Part shown: positions 6,123 to 12,089 of the stretch, in pieces | How the letters are laid out: each line of letters opens with the position of its first letter | Position numbering within the stretch: the first letter of the stretch is position 1 | Origin: Parcubacteria group bacterium | GTDB lineage: Bacteria; Patescibacteriota; Minisyncoccia; UBA6257; JACRHW01 | Reading direction: 5' to 3' | DNA length: 16,257 bases | Assembly: GCA_016211955.1 (NCBI GenBank) | Contig: JACRHX010000001.1 | Location: 1-16,257, forward strand | Program-made: the position numbers and the translations under genes | Notes under the pieces: model-generated | Told to the model about the DNA's origin: nothing | Database searches by the model: none | What the model saw: only the letters and a program-made list of their open reading frames with translations

Positions 6123-6800
6123 ATGAAAACCATGAGAATTAACCCGTTCGAACAACCACAAATTGTTCAAGCAATCGCTATGGTTTATCAACAATCTTTT
6201 GGGAGCGAACCATGGAACGAAGGATATATCTGCCCAGTATGCGAGAAGGTGTTTGCACGAACATTCAGCCATAAGGTATGCCCCGCATGTGCAGAACGAT
6301 CAGAGGTCGTACTCGTAGTTGAATATTGGCCAATAGGTAAAATTATCTCTGATTTCTATCGTGAAATGAAAAAAACAAATCCGATCTGTATCGTCGCTCA
6401 GTCAGATGAAAAAACTATCGGTTTTGCCTGGGGTTACCAGGTTTTTGCAAATCCAGATCTTGACGAACATCTCGACGCACCAGATTTACACAAATCGCTT
6501 CACGGTGATTTCTTTTATCTCGATGAGTGTGCCATCGCGCCAGCATTCCAGAAAAAAGGAATCGGAAAATTACTCGTAGGTCATATCTTCCGTGAACAAC
6601 AACAAGGGCAAATTCTCCTTCGCACAAAAGACAACTCTCAAATGTGCAACCTTATTAAAAATATGGGGGGGAATTCTTCAGCATATCTCACGAGAAAGAG
6701 TTATAATGAAATTAACCGCTCCATAAAACTACCAGCAGCCTTGCATAAAACTAAGCAAGGCTGTTTTTCTTTTCACCAAACAAAAAAGCCTCATCATTGA
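6123..6800 (+). CDS. GNAT acetyltransferase with N-terminal zinc ribbon; 3' end frameshifted
   Basis: The protein transfers an acetyl group from acetyl-CoA to an unknown acceptor. It has a zinc-ribbon-like pair CPVC (37-40) and CPAC (53-56) inserted near the N-terminus, the substrate strand FYLDECAIAPAFQ (131-143), and the acetyl-CoA loop QKKGIG (143-148). The ATG follows AAGGAG by 8 bases. As written the frame runs to 6800 through a rho-independent terminator, ending in an unlikely tail. Deleting one G from the 7-G run at 6665-6671 gives a family-like C-terminus, MGGILQHISRERVIMKL, ending at 6726 just before the terminator. The gene is therefore probably frameshifted, by a sequence error, a real mutation or slippage. 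The first 180 residues are secure. Confidence 0.8.
   Translation: MKTMRINPFEQPQIVQAIAMVYQQSFGSEPWNEGYICPVCEKVFARTFSHKVCPACAERSEVVLVVEYWPIGKIISDFYREMKKTNPICIVAQSDEKTIGFAWGYQVFANPDLDEHLDAPDLHKSLHGDFFYLDECAIAPAFQKKGIGKLLVGHIFREQQQGQILLRTKDNSQMCNLIKNMGGNSSAYLTRKSYNEINRSIKLPAALHKTKQGCFSFHQTKKPHH
6737..6773 (+). terminator. Rho-independent terminator of the GNAT gene
   Basis: AGCCTTGC (6737-6744) pairs with GCAAGGCT (6755-6762), followed by GTTTTTCTTTT. It lies inside the frameshifted reading frame but just after the predicted ancestral stop at 6726. The stop of the opposing hydrolase gene lies in its loop. Confidence 0.85.
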
Positions 6801-7597
6801 CCTGTTCTCGATTTCGAGCAAAAAGAATAACACCATCCCCTTCTGCCCTCACCTCTCTTTCTCCATCAATTCCTATAATCTCTCCTTGTAATACACTCTC
6901 GAAATCATCGAAAGACCTAGACAAAACAAAATCATTTGTCTTCGTCATATACAAATCGTTCATCTGTATATATGACTGTCTTTCTTGTCTATCGCTTGGG
7001 GAGGTCGATGTGTGCCCACGAGCCGCAAGAAAAGCGAAAATACCTCTCTCTGCTATTTGTACCGATTCAGGATTACCTAGATAACCACATTCAATACAAA
7101 TTCCAATTTTACCAATACTATTCATATAATAATCAGTTCCCCCAGGTTCTATTCTATCAAAACCAGAAACAACGAGGTCGCATGGTAAGTATCGTATAAT
7201 TTCCTTCGCATTAGGTTCGCAAATAATAAAAGGCTTGCTATTTTGTGTGAAACTTGCGTGTATATCAAGAAGCGCATCGGCTTCGTTTAGATATTTTTTT
7301 AAAAACTGGGCACGTTTGTATTCATAACTCCCTCTATCGTTTTTGAGAAGTAAATCATCATTTTTAAACATTCTATTTAAATTAACCTCCGTAAAACGTT
7401 TATTTGCCTCTATTGCACACGGATTCCCATAAGCAAAGAAAACCCGCCCCTTTTGAATTTCAAGGCTTGGTAAAATTTTTCTAAACACCTCTATCCCACA
7501 CCTCTATCCCACACCTCTCGTCGCCATGTACGCCAGCAAGGATAATACTTGTAGGACCCTTTTCTTTCCCAGTTATTTGAATAATCTCTTCGAACAT
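6751..7597 (-). pseudogene. AstE/AspA-type zinc hydrolase broken by a 13-bp tandem duplication
   Basis: This is a succinylglutamate desuccinylase/aspartoacylase family protein (M14-like zinc hydrolase) in two frames. From ATG 7595-7597 the first 33 residues contain the zinc motif GVHGDE (His24, Glu27), then the frame hits TAG at 7481-7483. The rest is open from 7488 to 6751 in another frame and contains VNLNRMF, LLDIHAS (probable third zinc ligand, His109 after repair) and the catalytic-type GICIECGY. Removing one copy of the 13-bp repeat at 7486-7511 restores a single frame of exactly 278 codons. The downstream part has no ribosome site, so a functional enzyme needs the repair. It is likely controlled by the TrpR-like protein through the operator at 7604-7621. 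The substrate is unknown. Confidence 0.8.
7486..7518. repeat. 13-bp tandem duplication plus partial third unit
   Basis: CACCTCTATCCCA occurs at 7486-7498 and 7499-7511, followed by the first seven bases again (7512-7518). The extra unit is not a multiple of three and breaks the hydrolase gene. The partial third unit means the original sequence already held a short direct repeat prone to slippage. Confidence 0.95.
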
Positions 7598-7603
7598 ATC
7601 TTC

Positions 7604-7632
7604 ACTTTATCAAACTAAAGTGATATCGTCAA
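7604..7632 (-). promoter_or_regulatory. Promoter and operator of the AstE/AspA-type gene
   Basis: On the minus strand TTGACG (7632-7627), a 17-base spacer and TAAAGT (7609-7604) are followed 6 bases later by the ATG. The dyad ACTTTA-N6-TAAAGT overlaps the -10. Spacing, -10 sequence, dyad and distance to the ATG are the same as at the TrpR-like gene, so co-regulation and a leaderless mRNA are likely. Confidence 0.7.
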
Positions 7633-7645
7633 GCAAAATAGATAT

Positions 7646-7658
7646 TTTGTCAGACAAA
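7646..7658. promoter_or_regulatory. 13-bp palindrome in an intergenic region
   Basis: TTTGTC-A-GACAAA is a perfect dyad between the divergent hydrolase and 114-aa genes, with TTGACA at 7673-7678 nearby. Its role is unknown. Confidence 0.25.
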
Positions 7659-7767
7659 TATGTCAAAATAAATTGACAGTTTATAAACAAAGTACAGTTT
7701 ACAACTTTCTATTTTTTATTTTCTCGTCATACTATAGATAGTACATTACAAATGAACGGTGGTGAGC

Positions 7768-8112
7768 ATGATGATCCCCAGAGATCAACTTAAAATACTC
7801 CTCGAGGCAGTAGCTGAGGAAATACCTAAAATCGTAACACACTTTAAAATTAAGACACGGATCGAACACGATAATCTTTCAGCACGTCTCTACTTTTCCC
7901 TACGTAGAAACAAAGAACCCGACAAGGAAACAGTTAAAATAAATATTGAATTTTTATCTGTATTCACTCCGCAACGAACAGTGGGTCTTCATCTTGACGC
8001 ACACACCTATCTCCTCACCAAAGATTTAAGCGATCCCGAACTTAAAGATGTTATTATTCTCCACGCAATGTGTAGTATAGTTCCCTATCAACTTGCCAAT
8101 CGTCCTACATAA
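7768..8112 (+). CDS. Hypothetical protein, 114 residues
   Basis: I do not recognise this protein. It is soluble with mixed helix and strand: an amphipathic N-terminal helix (QLKILLEAVAEEIPKIVTHF), then alternating strands (RLYFSLRR, VKINIEFLSVF, TVGLHLDAHTYLL) and a final helical part. The ribosome site GGTGGTGAG just upstream favours the ATG at 7768 or the next one at 7771; in-frame GTGs at 7759 and 7762 lie within that site. It is a single-gene unit ending in a shared terminator with yraN, which converges on it. Confidence 0.65.
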   Translation: MMIPRDQLKILLEAVAEEIPKIVTHFKIKTRIEHDNLSARLYFSLRRNKEPDKETVKINIEFLSVFTPQRTVGLHLDAHTYLLTKDLSDPELKDVIILHAMCSIVPYQLANRPT

Positions 8113-8113
8113 C

Positions 8114-8138
8114 AAAATCCACACCGTGTGTGGATTTT
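8114..8138. terminator. Bidirectional terminator between converging genes
   Basis: An 11-bp perfect stem (8114-8124 with 8128-8138) with a 3-base loop has A-run and T-run on opposite sides, so it can end transcripts from both directions. Confidence 0.85.
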
Positions 8139-8142
8139 AATT

Positions 8143-8499
8143 TTAAAACTCTATCCCCTCAATATGCTCTAGCGTATGCTCCCCCATCTTTGGATTAAAA
8201 CTTATAAGGATCACATCAGCGCGCACCTCCATGCCATACAATTTTTTTTCTAGAAAATACCCCTCTATGATGCGTTTAAATTTTTTTAATTTATGCGGCG
8301 TAATCTGCCACTCTGGCATTACGCTACTCGCGCTAGTTTTAACCTCCACGAACACAAATATATTATTAAGCTTTGTTACAATATCAATCTCTCCATAACG
8401 TCTCTTAAAATTAATTTCAATGATTTTATACCCCTTAGCTTTTAAAAAATCGCATGCAATCCCCTCCCCAATTTCACCCGTACGTAGATGTGTATGCAT
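8143..8499 (-). CDS. yraN: YraN/UPF0102 family endonuclease-like protein
   Basis: The protein has the YraN signature of the Holliday-junction-resolvase-like nuclease fold: an N-terminal GEIGEGIACDFLKAKGYKI helix, then RRYGEIDIV and FVFVEVKT, which hold the Asp and Glu-x-Lys of the metal site, and an ITPHKLKKFKRIIEGY helix. I place the start at the ATG at 8499 (MHTHLRTGE), giving 118 residues, the usual length. The in-frame ATG at 8568 would add 23 residues not seen in the family. The biological role of YraN is not settled. It converges on the 114-aa gene and marks the left edge of the non-coding switch region. Confidence 0.88.
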   Translation of the reverse strand: MHTHLRTGEIGEGIACDFLKAKGYKIIEINFKRRYGEIDIVTKLNNIFVFVEVKTSASSVMPEWQITPHKLKKFKRIIEGYFLEKKLYGMEVRADVILISFNPKMGEHTLEHIEGIEF

Positions 8500-8631
8500 A
8501 AACATACCTGAATATACATTATTTATTTTTAGTAGTATAGGAATACCCACAAAAGGATCTCTCACCATAAAGTAATCTCTGAACTGACTCTGGATTAGAT
8601 AGAGGAGCTATTAGGCAGTGCCCAATTTGAT

Positions 8632-8744
8632 GGCGCTGTTCGGAAACATGATATTCCCTGAGCAAAGTCGAAGGGTTTCCTTAAAGAAATGTAGGCCTTC
8701 GACAAGCTCAGGCACTAGTAATTATGAGGTTATCGAACAGCGCC
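8632..8744 (-). mobile_element. MITE-like element, copy 3 (113 bp, inverted)
   Basis: This is the reverse complement of copies 1 and 2, differing from each at one internal position (plus the outer base pair for copy 2). The terminal repeats are exact. The flanks CAATTTGAT (8623-8631) and TAATTTGAT (8745-8753) form a 9-bp target duplication with one mismatch at the distal base. Confidence 0.87.
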
Positions 8745-8938
8745 TAATTTGATTGACAAATATATAAAAATAATGTGAAATATTTTTATACTAAAGCCGT
8801 GGTACCATACAGTGTTCTTTCCGGTAATTCGGAAATTGTTAGCTTATTCCGGAAAAACAAATCCTCTTATGCCCGCATCTGTAGATACATTTTTTCCGGA
8901 AAAGACAGATAAACGTATGAGTATCCGCTTCTATAAGC

Positions 8939-9071
8939 AAACATTTTGAGGGGGGTCTGGGAGTGTGAAACAGCAAAAATGTTTCGCGTGAAACATTTTG
9001 AGGGGGGTACACATGTTTATCAGACATGTTTCACAGTAGTGAAACATTTTGTCAATAGTAACATGTTTCAC
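8939..9071. repeat. Cluster of parS-like half sites and an 18-bp direct repeat
   Basis: GTGAAACA occurs at 8965-8972; TGTTTCGC-GTGAAACA at 8980-8995; TGTTTCAC-AGTA-GTGAAACA at 9027-9046 as a perfect dyad; TGTTTCAC at 9064-9071. The 18-base AAACATTTTGAGGGGGGT occurs at 8939-8956 and 8991-9008, 52 bases apart, and its first ten bases recur at 9042-9051. Confidence 0.85.
8980..8995. promoter_or_regulatory. parS-like site
   Basis: TGTTTCGCGTGAAACA differs by one base from the widely conserved ParB-binding site TGTTTCACGTGAAACA. The match to a 16-bp site is unlikely by chance, but the neighbouring isolated half sites are not typical of parS, so another dyad-binding protein is possible. Confidence 0.6.
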
Positions 9072-9234
9072 ATTCTTTTTGTATATGTGTCAATGATTTG
9101 GATGGGGTTTTTATTGTTCCGGGTATAAAAGATATGATCCGGAAAATATTCCGGAAAGAGAATAATGAACGGTGTTCTATTTACTACCCATACTGGTTCT
9201 TCAATACTAGGTTTTCTGGTGATGTTAAAGATTC

Positions 9235-9263
9235 TTGAGTAATTTCATGAAGTGTGTTATCGT
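9235..9263 (+). promoter_or_regulatory. Possible promoter of the 224-aa/AAA+ operon
   Basis: TTGAGT (9235-9240), a 17-base spacer and TATCGT (9258-9263) lie about 43 bases before the ATG. The -10 is imperfect. Confidence 0.35.
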
Positions 9264-9305
9264 CTGCTTACCTTGAAAACTAAATATATAGAGGAGGGAG
9301 TAACC

Positions 9306-9980
9306 ATGCCGTGTAATATTGGATTCAAGAGTTATGCTAAAATTGAGGTTCCTGAACCGCAGCCACAAGTATTCACATCTAAGTCCGAGGCACCCACTAT
9401 CGATGCTGATCTTCTCGAGAAACTTGGTGAAGAAGATCCTGAATTTTTAGAGTGGGCGAGTGGATTAGATACAAGACCCCTTCTTGAAGAGGCGTTAAAA
9501 CGAGTACTTGCAAAAACGGATGCTAAGGGTATTGATTTCCTGGTAGATAAGAATGGCATGTTGGAGGCAAAAGGAAGCTTCATTACTGAGCGGGAAAAAC
9601 GAGTATTGCGTGATAGAGCTGCTACTGTTTCCAACGATTGGCAATTTGAGATTCTTGGTATTGTTGCAGAACTTCTTAATTATTCGGTACGCATTACCAA
9701 AAATGGAGAAGAACGCGTATTAGAAGCTGAAGAAGAGGGTGGGGTACATCCTTGTAATTCTATTAACGTCACTCGTCGAGATAACACTTCTACGCTTACC
9801 TTTGAACACTTCAAGACACGTAAGGCGCTAACTCTCGAAACAGCAAAATTTCTTGCGTTAGCAGATCGCCTTGGGGTAAAGATTGCCTTGCGTGGTAATG
9901 ATATTTCTGAGGGTGATCCGTTTCCTAACGAAGCGCGTTTGATTACGGGTCACAAACACGCTCATGGTGAACACTCATGA
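9306..9980 (+). CDS. Unrecognised 224-residue protein, first gene of the AAA+ operon
   Basis: I do not recognise this family. The ATG at 9306 is chosen because GAGGAGGGAG lies 5 bases upstream; an in-frame ATG 54 bases earlier has none. The product is acidic and soluble, with no signal or membrane segment. It has a proline-rich N-terminal stretch (VPEPQPQ), helical parts (TIDADLLEKLGEEDPEFLEW; RPLLEEALKRVLA), a strand-rich middle (VRITKNGEERVLEAEEEGG) and a His-rich end (GHKHAHGEHS). It is 25 bases upstream of the AAA+ gene with no terminator between, so it is co-transcribed and may be an adaptor or partner of the ATPase. DUF1257/DUF2997 proteins occupy such a position next to Ycf46-type ATPases, but I see no clear match to them. 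Confidence 0.75.
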   Translation: MPCNIGFKSYAKIEVPEPQPQVFTSKSEAPTIDADLLEKLGEEDPEFLEWASGLDTRPLLEEALKRVLAKTDAKGIDFLVDKNGMLEAKGSFITEREKRVLRDRAATVSNDWQFEILGIVAELLNYSVRITKNGEERVLEAEEEGGVHPCNSINVTRRDNTSTLTFEHFKTRKALTLETAKFLALADRLGVKIALRGNDISEGDPFPNEARLITGHKHAHGEHS

Positions 9981-10005
9981 GAATAAGAAGGGAGAGGGGA
10001 TAATC

Positions 10006-11961
10006 ATGTCAACAACAGATAGTCTTCCTGTTTTGCCGGGGTGGTTCACAGAGGGGATAGTAAGTCGATTTCGAGCAGGTATTTCTTCTGTGTTTCTTGT
10101 GCACGGAGATGTAACATGTCTTGTGCCAAACCCTAACGGGGAAACAGAACCAAAATATCCCTATATTCCACTTCAGGAACTTTTTGCCCGTGTGTTCGAT
10201 GAACGAGAGATGGTAATCTTTTATAACATTGCTACGGGCATGCGTTTCTTGCGACCAGACATGGAAAAGGAATTTCGAAAAATCGCAGAGCTTGGAAATA
10301 GTGAAGAAACTCCGAAAGATCCTGTGGCGGCGGCAAAGGCAGATCTTGCGGCAAAACGTCAGTTGCCACGTGAACCAGAACTTTGTCTCCCCCTTATTGA
10401 AAAGGTGTTACAGAAAATGGATAGTGTTGCTCTTATTATTGATACGGCGCATTTTATTGCACCAGAATCGATGAATGCTGGAATTTTACCAAATGAACGT
10501 ACCCACATTGCACGACTGCGCGCTTGGGCACAAGATGCACGAGTGAAAAAGAAAAGTAATATTGTGCTTCTTTTGACGGACCTCGCAGTGAAAATGTCTG
10601 GAGAACTTCGTCAGATATCAAGTCGAATCGCTACCGTGTTTATTCCTAAACCCTCGTCTGAAGAACGTATGTACTATATCGAACGTCTGACAAAGGGATC
10701 ACAAGAACAGCAAGAAATCGAAAGTCAGATTTCTGCTTTAGAAAAAAAGCGAGCACGTGCTAAGGGGACGGTGGACACAATCACTCGCGACATTGAAGAA
10801 TTGCGAGGTCAATTAAAGAAATTTCCTCCACACTTTGAGGTTTCTGATGATTTTGATAGCAAGATGTTCGTCAACGCGACGCAGGGGATGAGCTTGCGAC
10901 AAATTTTAGAGATTTTTCGTTTTGCTAATCAGGCGGAACGTCCTATTGATCTTTCCTTGGTCAAAGAAAAAAAGAAAGAAATGTTGAATGCCGAGTATGG
11001 TGATGTTATGGAAGTCTCTGATCCACAATGGGATCTTGATGGGATTGGTGGACTTGCTAAGCCCAAGGCATTTTTTGCATTAGTTTTGGAGGCCATTCGT
11101 AAGGGAGAAACTCGTCTTATCCCACAAGGTATTACTATCATGGGGCCACCTGGTACGGGAAAGACGGCACTTGTTGAGGCTTTAGCAAAGGGTGCGGGGT
11201 TTAACTTCGTAAAAATGAAGAATGCACGTTCTATGTGGGTTGGTCAATCTGAGGAACGCACTGAGCGTCAGATTCAGGGTCTTTGGGCGTTGGCACCGGT
11301 AATTGTGATGAACGACGAAGCTGATCTGGGAGAGGCAAATCGTGATGCTCCAAAAGGTGACTCTGGTGTCTCCGAACGTATTATGCAGGCATGGATGCGT
11401 TTTCTCTCCGATCCACGCATTCGAGGGCGTATTGTGATGGTGAATTGCACTAATCGTCCCGACCGTATGGATGCTGCGATGAAACGAAGTGGACGTAGCG
11501 ATGATCGTATTGCTATTCTTATGCCCACCGAAGAGGAGCGTGGAGCAATTTTCGGGGTAATGTTTAGGCGTTATAAGATACCAACAACTATTAATGATTT
11601 CTCTTTGTTTGCTCAAATAACCAAAGGACTTTCGGGCGCTGATATCGAAGCCATTACCCTTAAATCATTTCGATTTGCAGGAGAGATGGGTAAGGAAAAT
11701 GTTGATGATAGCGCACTTCGTGAGGCAATTGAAGATTTTATCGCATCGGCAAGTCAGGCCGATATTGATTTTATGACGCTTCTGGCTATTTCGGAATCCT
11801 CTTCGCGAAGACTACTGCCCGCAAACACAGAGGAGATTATTCGTGAAATTAAACAGCGCAATCTTGTTCCTGGTGGAGCAGATCTTATCGCACAGATCGA
11901 AGCGCGAAATATCATTCCTCAAGGAAAATTTGAAACAGTACCCTCAACCATAGAAACATAA
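10006..11961 (+). CDS. Two-module AAA+ ATPase (Ycf46/CDC48-like)
   Basis: This 651-residue ATPase has a degenerate N-terminal AAA module and an active C-terminal one. The first (about 20-225) keeps strand patterns (SVFLVHGDV; VALIIDTAHF; NIVLLLTDL) but no Walker A. A coiled coil (about 232-272) follows. The second has Walker A GPPGTGKT (380-387), Walker B VIVMNDE (432-438), sensor-1 Asn480 in VMVNCTN, arginine-finger candidates in KRSGR (Arg494, Arg497), and the sensor-2 helix after GLSGADIEA. A helical tail follows. The architecture resembles Ycf46 and other unfoldase-type ATPases. There is no HbYX C-terminus or N-terminal OB fold, so it is not an obvious proteasome activator. GGGAGAGGGG before the ATG at 10006 decides the start. 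A vWA gene follows, as in many AAA+/vWA chaperone pairs. Confidence 0.85.
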   Translation: MSTTDSLPVLPGWFTEGIVSRFRAGISSVFLVHGDVTCLVPNPNGETEPKYPYIPLQELFARVFDEREMVIFYNIATGMRFLRPDMEKEFRKIAELGNSEETPKDPVAAAKADLAAKRQLPREPELCLPLIEKVLQKMDSVALIIDTAHFIAPESMNAGILPNERTHIARLRAWAQDARVKKKSNIVLLLTDLAVKMSGELRQISSRIATVFIPKPSSEERMYYIERLTKGSQEQQEIESQISALEKKRARAKGTVDTITRDIEELRGQLKKFPPHFEVSDDFDSKMFVNATQGMSLRQILEIFRFANQAERPIDLSLVKEKKKEMLNAEYGDVMEVSDPQWDLDGIGGLAKPKAFFALVLEAIRKGETRLIPQGITIMGPPGTGKTALVEALAKGAGFNFVKMKNARSMWVGQSEERTERQIQGLWALAPVIVMNDEADLGEANRDAPKGDSGVSERIMQAWMRFLSDPRIRGRIVMVNCTNRPDRMDAAMKRSGRSDDRIAILMPTEEERGAIFGVMFRRYKIPTTINDFSLFAQITKGLSGADIEAITLKSFRFAGEMGKENVDDSALREAIEDFIASASQADIDFMTLLAISESSSRRLLPANTEEIIREIKQRNLVPGGADLIAQIEARNIIPQGKFETVPSTIET

Positions 11962-11982
11962 AGCACTACAATCTACAATTTG

Positions 11983-12008
11983 TCCCGCCGACTCCGGCGG
12001 GATTTTTT
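11983..12008 (+). terminator. Terminator of the AAA+ operon
   Basis: TCCCGCCG pairs perfectly with CGGCGGGA around a 4-base loop and is followed by six Ts. Confidence 0.92.
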
Positions 12009-12022
12009 ATATATCATCCATC

Positions 12023-12069
12023 TTGCGTTTTTTATTGTATTATTTTATTATCCTGTTGGGGCTAGCCCC
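12023..12069 (+). promoter_or_regulatory. Promoter of the first vWA gene with a palindrome at the start site
   Basis: TTGCGT (12023-12028), a 17-base spacer and TATTAT (12046-12051) are followed by the perfect palindrome GGGGCTAGCCCC (12058-12069), exactly where transcription should begin. The palindrome could be an operator or a 5' hairpin of the mRNA. Confidence 0.6.
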
Positions 12070-12089
12070 TGGACAAGGAGGAACAAAAA

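Larger units (their letters stand above)
8745..9305. other. Non-coding switch region, candidate replication origin or partition locus
   Basis: No convincing gene lies here. From left to right there is a TTGACA box (8753), a very AT-rich stretch (8751-8796), TTCCGGAA-type palindromes (perfect at 8847 and 8894; imperfect near 8819), a central cluster of GTGAAACA/TGTTTCAC sites (8965-9071), more TTCCGGAA sites (perfect at 9149; imperfect at 9117 and 9137), and the probable promoter of the next operon. Plus-strand composition changes from C-rich to G-rich across it: hand counts give G8/C18 in 3001-3060 (plus-strand gene), G4/C15 in 8341-8400, but G22/C4 in 12481-12540 and G25/C7 in 13741-13800. 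I see no classical DnaA box. Origin function is inference. Confidence 0.5.

Noticed and set aside
8946..9128. A 60-codon frame in the switch region.
   Set aside because: It has no ribosome site, and its codons simply read through the GTGAAACA repeats (the MFRVKH-type peptide that parS-like DNA encodes).
9306..9980. The 224-aa protein as a Pup- or UBact-like tag.
   Set aside because: It is far too long and ends in a His-rich sequence without a C-terminal Gly-Glu/Gln-type tagging end.
9978..9980. Use of the TGA-as-glycine code known from some CPR lineages.
   Set aside because: TGA ends the 224-aa and TrpR-like genes just before well-placed signals, and in-frame TGA codons are not needed inside any gene.
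10006..11961. The AAA+ protein as the missing proteasome-activating ATPase (ARC/Mpa).
   Set aside because: It lacks the OB domains and the C-terminal HbYX-type motif, its first module is a degenerate AAA domain, and it is 8 kb from the proteasome genes.
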